Assembly: GCF_022965805.1 (NCBI RefSeq)
Contig: NC_133115.1
Span: 33,161,321-33,225,320, forward strand
Direction of reading: 5' to 3'
DNA: 64,000 bases
Origin: Primulina eburnea
Lineage: Eukaryota > Streptophyta > Magnoliopsida > Lamiales > Gesneriaceae
Under the pieces are notes generated by a model, which did not search any database, had not been told where the DNA came from, and saw nothing but the letters and a program-made list of their open reading frames with translations. Both the position numbers and the translations under genes were made by a program. Every line of letters begins with the position of its first letter. Within the stretch, counting starts at the first letter, position 1. This document shows, one piece after another, positions 58,067 to 64,000 of the stretch.

Positions 58067-58914
58067 ATGGAAAGTGATATGAATTTCAAGGCAACTGAAC
58101 TGAGATTGGGATTACCAGGCACGGATGAATGTGAAGAAATGGTGAAAACTCCAAAGAACAACAAGCGCGCCTTGCCTGAATCGAATAGCGGATCGGAGAT
58201 TGCTTCTTCTGCACTCGAAATCCCACCAGCACCCAAGTAAGAGATCCATTAATTGCCTCTCATCTTTTATAAGTAACTGACTTGTTTTGTTGGTGATTAC
58301 TTATTGGTTCCAGGGCACAGATAGTCGGGTGGCCGCCGGTGAGGTCTTACCGGAAAAGCAATGTCCAGATGAAGATGCATTCTGAATCTGAACCAGGGAT
58401 TTACGTGAAAGTTAGCATGGATGGTGCCCCTTACCTTAGAAAGATTGATCTCAAAGTTTACGATGGATACCCACAACTCCTCCAGGCTTTAGAAAATATG
58501 TTCAAACTCTCCATAGGTAAGGGATATATGTATGTTTTCATTTCTTTTCTTTCCGGTTAGTAATGATTATTGGGATTGCTCTTAACACATGGTGTAATTT
58601 GGTCGATTAGGGGAATATTCAGAGAGGGGAGGGTACAAAGGATCGGAATATTCACCTGCATATGAAGATAAAGATGGTGATTTGATGCTCGTTGGAGATG
58701 TTCCATGGGAGTGAGTTCCCCTATGCCCTATCTAAATCTTGTAAAAATAGAAAATAACTCTAGTTTTTATATAAATTTCTCCCGACATGCAGAATTCGAC
58801 CACGCACATTTTCTCATGCATAAATAATTTTGCAGTATGTTCAAGTCATCCTGCAAGAAACTGAGGATCATGAAAGGATCAGAAGCTGCCAAAGGATTAG
58901 GCTTTGGTGCATAA
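58067..58914 (+). CDS. IAA: Aux/IAA auxin-response repressor, IAA1-4 group
   Basis: Nuclear repressor of ARF-driven auxin responses. Exons: 58067-58236, 58314-58516, 58611-58710, 58836-58914; 183 residues, the short size of the IAA1/2/3/4 group. Domain I is [10 protein letters not shown], the degron is [13 protein letters not shown] (core GWPPV intact), and the PB1 domain has [18 protein letters not shown] with the basic face lysine. The acidic motif reads [18 protein letters not shown] stands where nearly all relatives have W ([13 protein letters not shown]), and the final E is D. The three key aspartates are kept, so ARF pairing may persist. The end [12 protein letters not shown] fits the group. 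The start [15 protein letters not shown] was chosen as the first ATG in a compatible context (ACAAAATGG). Auxin-inducible expression is expected from the family, not shown. Confidence 0.96.
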
Positions 58915-61302
58915 GGAGACACTTATTCTTGGATTAATTCATGGTTTTATTTAAAATGTGACCCAACAGAAAAAAAATGATGAGGCCCTCTCACGGGAGA
59001 GAGAATCATGATTACGACTATTCAGAGTTCACCAAGAACTCTAGATTTTGAAGTTCCTTTGTATTCAACAATTTTCTGCAACCTCAACTGGGAGGAGGTT
59101 TAATTAAAAGAAGCTAGATACATAGAAATTGCAAATATTTTCATACCATTTCTTTTTCTTTAAAAAATGCTTTTGAGTTATTTTGATTTTCAATGCTATG
59201 CTTGTAACAAATCCATGTGCAAGCTATTGTACAAAGATATGCATATATACATCCTTAGTATTAGGATTTTGGTTATGTTTTCTTCATACAAGAACGTGTG
59301 TTTGCATTGTGATCTTGAATATGCATTTGTTGGGAAAGTGAATACAAAGGAATCAATATTATTGTATCTCAGTATTGAATTAATAAATGTTCTTATCCCA
59401 AGATTACCGCGTGAATTATTATTAATAATTCATTTGTTAATATATTTATTCTAAATTAGATCAAGAAGTTTTGTATGACGTTAATATTTATTAATAATTT
59501 ATTTTTATTCAATCCGAGTCATCTCATTCATCTTCCCATTATTACCAATCATTAATATGGTAGAGATTTTCCATGAATTTGACATCAATGTATAAATTTA
59601 AGTAACTAAAATTAAAAATAAATTAAAATAATAATTAGTTTGATTGAGTTAAGTATATTATTAATGATCCTATTAAACTAACATAAAAAAAAAGATTTAA
59701 ATAACATAGAGAACATGACAAATTGTAAAACAAAAAAATATTAAAATATTAAGCTCGCAAATGGAAGTCATATATTTAATAGATTAATAGATAATATATT
59801 ATTTAATAATATTTATTTAGCATCGTATATCGAAAATTGACTAAATAGCTTAAATATTTACATTGAAATCACTTACATATAAACATTTTCTCTCAATCAC
59901 GTATCCCTTTTAATACATAAGTAGTCTAAAAATATTTATATTCTAAATAGGAAAAAAAAATGTTTTATATAACCTTAAAATTTATTAATAATTTAATTTT
60001 ATTCAATCGCTCTCATGTCAATTTGTCTTCCTATTATTATCTTAATGTTTGTAATATTAATAATTTATTTCAATTTATAACATTATGATAGTGATTTTCA
60101 ATGTAAATATTAAAGTAATTAATTTTAAATTTAAAAGTAAAATTAAAATTAAAATAATAAATAGTTTGACCCCACGTGAGGAAAATGCAAGTTTAGATTA
60201 TTAGACTCCGTTTGCTACGTGTGATAGGATTAGTAAATGATTAATAATTAGAGTGATTAAAAAATGAGTTATATGTATTAATAGTATGGTGAGATAAATA
60301 ACATGGTGTTTGGTATGATTTTAAAATGATGGATTAATTTTGTAAATTTTATTGTAATGACTAAAATGCCCAAATGCTAATTAAAAATATATTTTTAAAA
60401 TAATTAGATAGATAATTAAATATTTATAATTATAGTTTACATTTATTAAAATTAATTTAAATCATTAAAAAATAAATTAGAATTGAAAAAATATTTATTT
60501 TCATAAAAAAATTAATTAACAAGATTAAAAATTTATAAAAATTTAATTTAAGATAAATTTGTATTACAATTTATTTTCGTTAAAATGATTGAAAATAATT
60601 AAAATATATGAAATTAATTTATAAAAAAATATAATAAAAATTTAAATATTATATTAATTATTAAATTTAATAATTTTAATTTTCATATTATATCGAAGAA
60701 AACAATTCAAGGTATTGTGGTCAATATACAATCTTATCATGATCATTATTAAAAAAATTATTAATTATCACACCTTTTGAGGAGGGATATTTAATCACCC
60801 AAGTAACATGTATAATGTGGGATTTCAATCATAATCAAGGGCCTATAGATTAATAAAAAACTAACCAAACGCGACATAAATGAATAATTATTAAATAATC
60901 ATTCTCTTATCATGGCTACCAAACATAGTCTTAAAGTATTAATCTTAAATGGTCTCACATAATTCTCAGGATACTCGATATATTTGCATCATATTAGAAT
61001 AGGGTAAATGCTCCATTCTCTCCATCTAGATCTTCTGATGAACAATTTTTTCCATGTAAGATTTGATTTATATAGAAGGGGATGGATGCACATTAATTAA
61101 TTTATTTCAAAATACATCATTGGAATATAGCAAGTTTGGCAGGATAAATGAATTTCACGGAAAAACAACCAAACTATTATGTTCGTAAACTATACATTTC
61201 CCATGCGACTACTATATTCCACCAATAAAGAATAAGAAAAATGGAAAGGATCAATGAGAAACGGGATGTAAAATAATAAAGAGAACTATGAGCAACGAGA
61301 TT
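58915..61302. other. Intergenic, AT-rich
   Basis: The 3' end of the IAA2-like gene (to about 59300), then AT-rich DNA, a TIR element at 60201-60932, and the 3' untranslated end of the channel gene (about 61080-61302). No gene seen. Confidence 0.5.
60201..60932. mobile_element. DNA transposon relic with inverted ends
   Basis: TTAGACTCCGTTTGCTACGT at the left pairs, with a few mismatches, with the inverse of TACCAAACATAGTCTTAA at the right; GTGATA against TATCATG continues the match. About 730 bp, AT-rich, no frame. The ends resemble those of the 41757-42196 element (GTTTGGTA core), so the two may belong to one superfamily. Confidence 0.65.
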
Positions 61303-64000
61303 CTAGAATACCACTGGTTGTTCTCCTTCAAGCTCTGATATCACGATCAACGAGTCACTCGGGTCGAGAGTTAGATGCTCAGACTTCGGAATTGGGTTGA
61401 TGACCTGCAGTATTTGAAACATAGCATCAATGTACTATTCTCATTTCAATAAATATAACCAAAGAAAGGCAAGCAAGCTACCTTCTTGTTCTGTTTGACA
61501 TAACCGATGGCCACTTCTCTTCGGAGATGTGCTCTTTCTGATAGCTCGTTAAACGTGGGATTTTCACCTTCTTTTTTGTAGAGACTTATATCCTGTCCAA
61601 AAATCGTGAACAATAAATATCATGAAGCTACGTGCTGTATTGTTCGACATTGGATAGATCAATTCATGTTTCAGAAAACTAGCCAAAGTTCTCTCAAGTT
61701 TTAATACAATAAATCACAATTATCAAAATGAATGCTTTGTAAACCTTAACGTAAATTTCATCTCCCTCTGCGTTAAGAATGTCTTTCCAAACCTCGTTCA
61801 ATGCACTGTTCTCTGCCACTGCCAAAAAAAGGATGAGACTTACTAAAATCAGCTTGATACGAAAGATGATTTTTTTTTCTTTTTTTGGTTTCGAAGATGG
61901 AGAGATGTAAATTTCTAAACCTTGAGCTGTCACAAGGCTCATTACTTCCTCTGCCGCAATATATGTGAGGGTTGGTCTGATCCTAGTAATCTATGAAGCA
62001 ATGAGATTTAGCTATCAGCGATTTCTTTGAGAAATGGCTGTATAAAAGTAACATGGTGAGCGTGGCTGCATTAAAATAATCACTTCAGGTTCTTGGAAAA
62101 AAATTTACTTGCTTTCCCATTTTTGAATCCGCAATTTCCGCAACCAGATTTTGCACCTGCAAGATTCATCAAATTACTTCAAAAACATGAGATAAGTTTC
62201 CATATTGCACCTTATTCGAAAACAAGTGTTAGACAAATTAACGAGTTGGTGGATTTTAAACAACCGTACCTTTACTCCAAGTTTACCACATGTATTTTCA
62301 GCTAGAAGAAGACAATATGCTGAGTTTTTGTCTGTCCTTGATGAATCTATAAACCATTAAATTACAAGGAAAAAGATCAATAAAAAACCTGAGTCAATTT
62401 GATACAAATCAGCATCATACGCCTTACCTCCAACTTGCCACTCTCTATCAGATATCACAACAATTGAAAATGGAACACCTTCTTTCTGAAACACCCTTTG
62501 AAATTTAATAATGGTTTCTTCTAAAGTGAGATGATCCATTGGATTTCCAACCTGTGATGAATGGACAGACAACAGTACCATTGGGAATGAAGGTGAATGA
62601 AACGTAATGTAAAACTTGCTTAAATGTAATGACATACTTAGGGTGTGGTGTAGTTTTACCCGGTGAGAAACTTTAACATGTTTGAGTTTCCTCTGACCAG
62701 CCAGATTATTTGCCTTATTTCTCTCATCCATCGGAACCTCTGATAGAATTTCCTGCTCTTACGCATCCAGATACGAATAAATTTGAGATAAGAAAATAAA
62801 AAACTTTTCGCAAGAGAAATATAAGATACAGAGACAGGCAGAAGTTTAATGGAGTGTACCAACACACTGCCTGGTCCAAGATAATTGTCATATTCTTCTA
62901 TCATTTTCACAACATCGTGGCGCCATCCGAGTATTAGTATGCATTCTTTTGGACCTAGTGACGAGTCTGATGCCTTCATGCAAATGTTTGAAAAAAATCA
63001 ATCCTTAAGCTAAGAAATGCACAATAACAGCAGTTATTCTTCACCTGGTAAGGCATACCTTGGAACCTGATTTTTTTGGTCTTTTTACCATATTCTGCAG
63101 CCGCTCTCTTGTAACATCAGATGTTAGGCTTTGGAATATGTTTCCTTGATTTATGGCCTCGAGATCATTGGTCAAACTATCATTTTCTCGTGGATATGAG
63201 AGTTTTGGTTTCTTCTTTCCATGTAAAGGTGCAATAAACAGAACCTACGTGTGTTGTATGAATGCTTTTTACACTTGCTAGAGTGTGAAATGGAAAACCG
63301 GTACCCAATTTAGAAAACTTTTACATGATTTTGAACATATTTTCACGGCATGTTTGCTAGACAGTCAAACCCATAATCCTTACTGTTACAAAAATACAAA
63401 CTGAAGTACATTCGCTATCCAAGATTTGCATACCTTGTCAGTTACTTCCAAAATTTCTTCATCATTTGGGTGAAAACTAACCCTTCCATCCCGATAAAGC
63501 CCACAAACAACTGCCTGAAAAAGGTAAACGAAAAAAGAAAACAAAAAATTCATTGATTCAGAAACCTAAAGAATCAAATGAAATTAATATACCACATAGA
63601 GGATGGTTATTATATACCTCTTGAAAACCACACCTCAATTGCCTGTAAGTTAGCCCTGCTAAATTAGGAAAATTGCAAAGATTGAACACATTTTCTGCAA
63701 CATAAAGATATCCGTGGTCAGAAATTAGCATGAGATTTAAAATCAATAAGAAAGAAAAATGCATAATGTCATTCAAATCCCATGCTTTGACGTGTCAAGA
63801 GAACAGTTATATCTTTCAATTTCCTAAAGCTTTGAGAATTATTGTTCCATAGAGATAGCTGAAAAACACATCGCGATAACTATCATGACAAGGGAAAAGA
63901 AAGGATATGGATTTACTTTGATAGTTTAGCAAGTGTTTGTATATCTTTATCAGCCCTTTTTGTCTAGAACACTGAACAAATAATTTGGATGCAACATTTT
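61303..64000 (-). CDS. PEC: POLLUX-like plastid-envelope ion channel (PEC1/2 type), C-terminal half
   Basis: Partial: the 5' part lies beyond the right edge. Exons seen: 64000-63917, 63694-63618, 63514-63434, 63244-63059, 62973-62860, 62752-62660, 62551-62389, 62319-62270, 62156-62109, 61990-61921, 61817-61744, 61592-61482, 61404-61303; about 417 residues. All phases join. Marks of the CASTOR/POLLUX/DMI1 family: [57 protein letters not shown], then the Rossmann-type [20 protein letters not shown] and [14 protein letters not shown], and the end [20 protein letters not shown]. This is the gating-ring (RCK-like) part; pore helices would be in the missing half. At5g02940 and At5g43745 (PEC1 and PEC2), cation channels of the chloroplast envelope involved in stress-triggered stromal Ca2+ signals, are the best match I recall. 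It is not the symbiosis POLLUX itself. Confidence 0.92.

Overview
The window is plant nuclear DNA. It is AT-rich, its genes have many small GT-AG introns, and it carries plant-only families (Aux/IAA, WVD2-like, CRM-domain splicing factor, MIR166) spaced by short non-autonomous transposons. A eudicot is clear. An asterid, perhaps of the order Lamiales, is my guess from the dominant palindromic GAGAC/GTCTC repeat and is not proven. All exon joins below were worked out by hand from splice sites, frame continuity and remembered family sequences.

Layout from left to right: (1) 1-3.7 kb, repeats; (2) 3.7-7.1 kb, + strand, a WVD2-like/TPX2 microtubule-associated protein; (3) 8.4-8.7 kb, + strand, a MIR166 precursor with a TATA box; (4) 11.9-12.6 kb, a decayed START-domain lipid-transfer gene cut by a CACTA-like end; (5) 12.6-16.2 kb, an LTR piece and a hAT transposase remnant; (6) 16.4-20.1 kb, + strand, a P-loop kinase of the calmodulin-dependent NAD kinase (NADKc) type, starting with a 10-nt coding exon; (7) 20.6-23 kb, repeats; (8) 23.3-24.5 kb, - strand, a bHLH92-like transcription factor; (9) 25.8-30.3 kb, - strand, chloroplast intron-splicing factor CFM3; (10) 31.9-35.5 kb, - strand, an MRS2-type magnesium transporter; (11) 37.2 kb, the first exon of a heavy-metal-associated isoprenylated protein (HIPP) with a stop codon; (12) 43.1-45.0 kb, - strand, an IAA7/14/16/17-type Aux/IAA gene; (13) 45-58 kb, a repeat-filled spacer with a tRNA-derived SINE, a hairpin duplication and a minisatellite; (14) 58.1-58.9 kb, + strand, an IAA1-4-type Aux/IAA gene; (15) 61.3-64 kb, - strand, the C-terminal half of a POLLUX-like plastid-envelope channel (PEC1/2 type), running off the right edge.

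The genes do not form one pathway. The set WDL, START, NADKc, CFM3, IAA7-like and IAA2-like matches, from memory of Arabidopsis locus numbers, the paralogous blocks At3g23030-23090, At1g04240-04280 and At4g14500-14560, so the window looks like one anciently conserved neighbourhood. The two Aux/IAA genes stand head to head and are expected to be auxin-responsive repressors.

I found no convincing new multi-gene system. The most useful non-obvious items are the MIR166 hairpin, the START pseudogene with its lesions placed base by base, the 10-nt first exon of the NADKc-like gene, a SINE with an exact 16-bp target duplication, a palindromic MITE family present about 20 times, and a tandem duplication carrying perfect hairpins at 47.3-47.6 kb.
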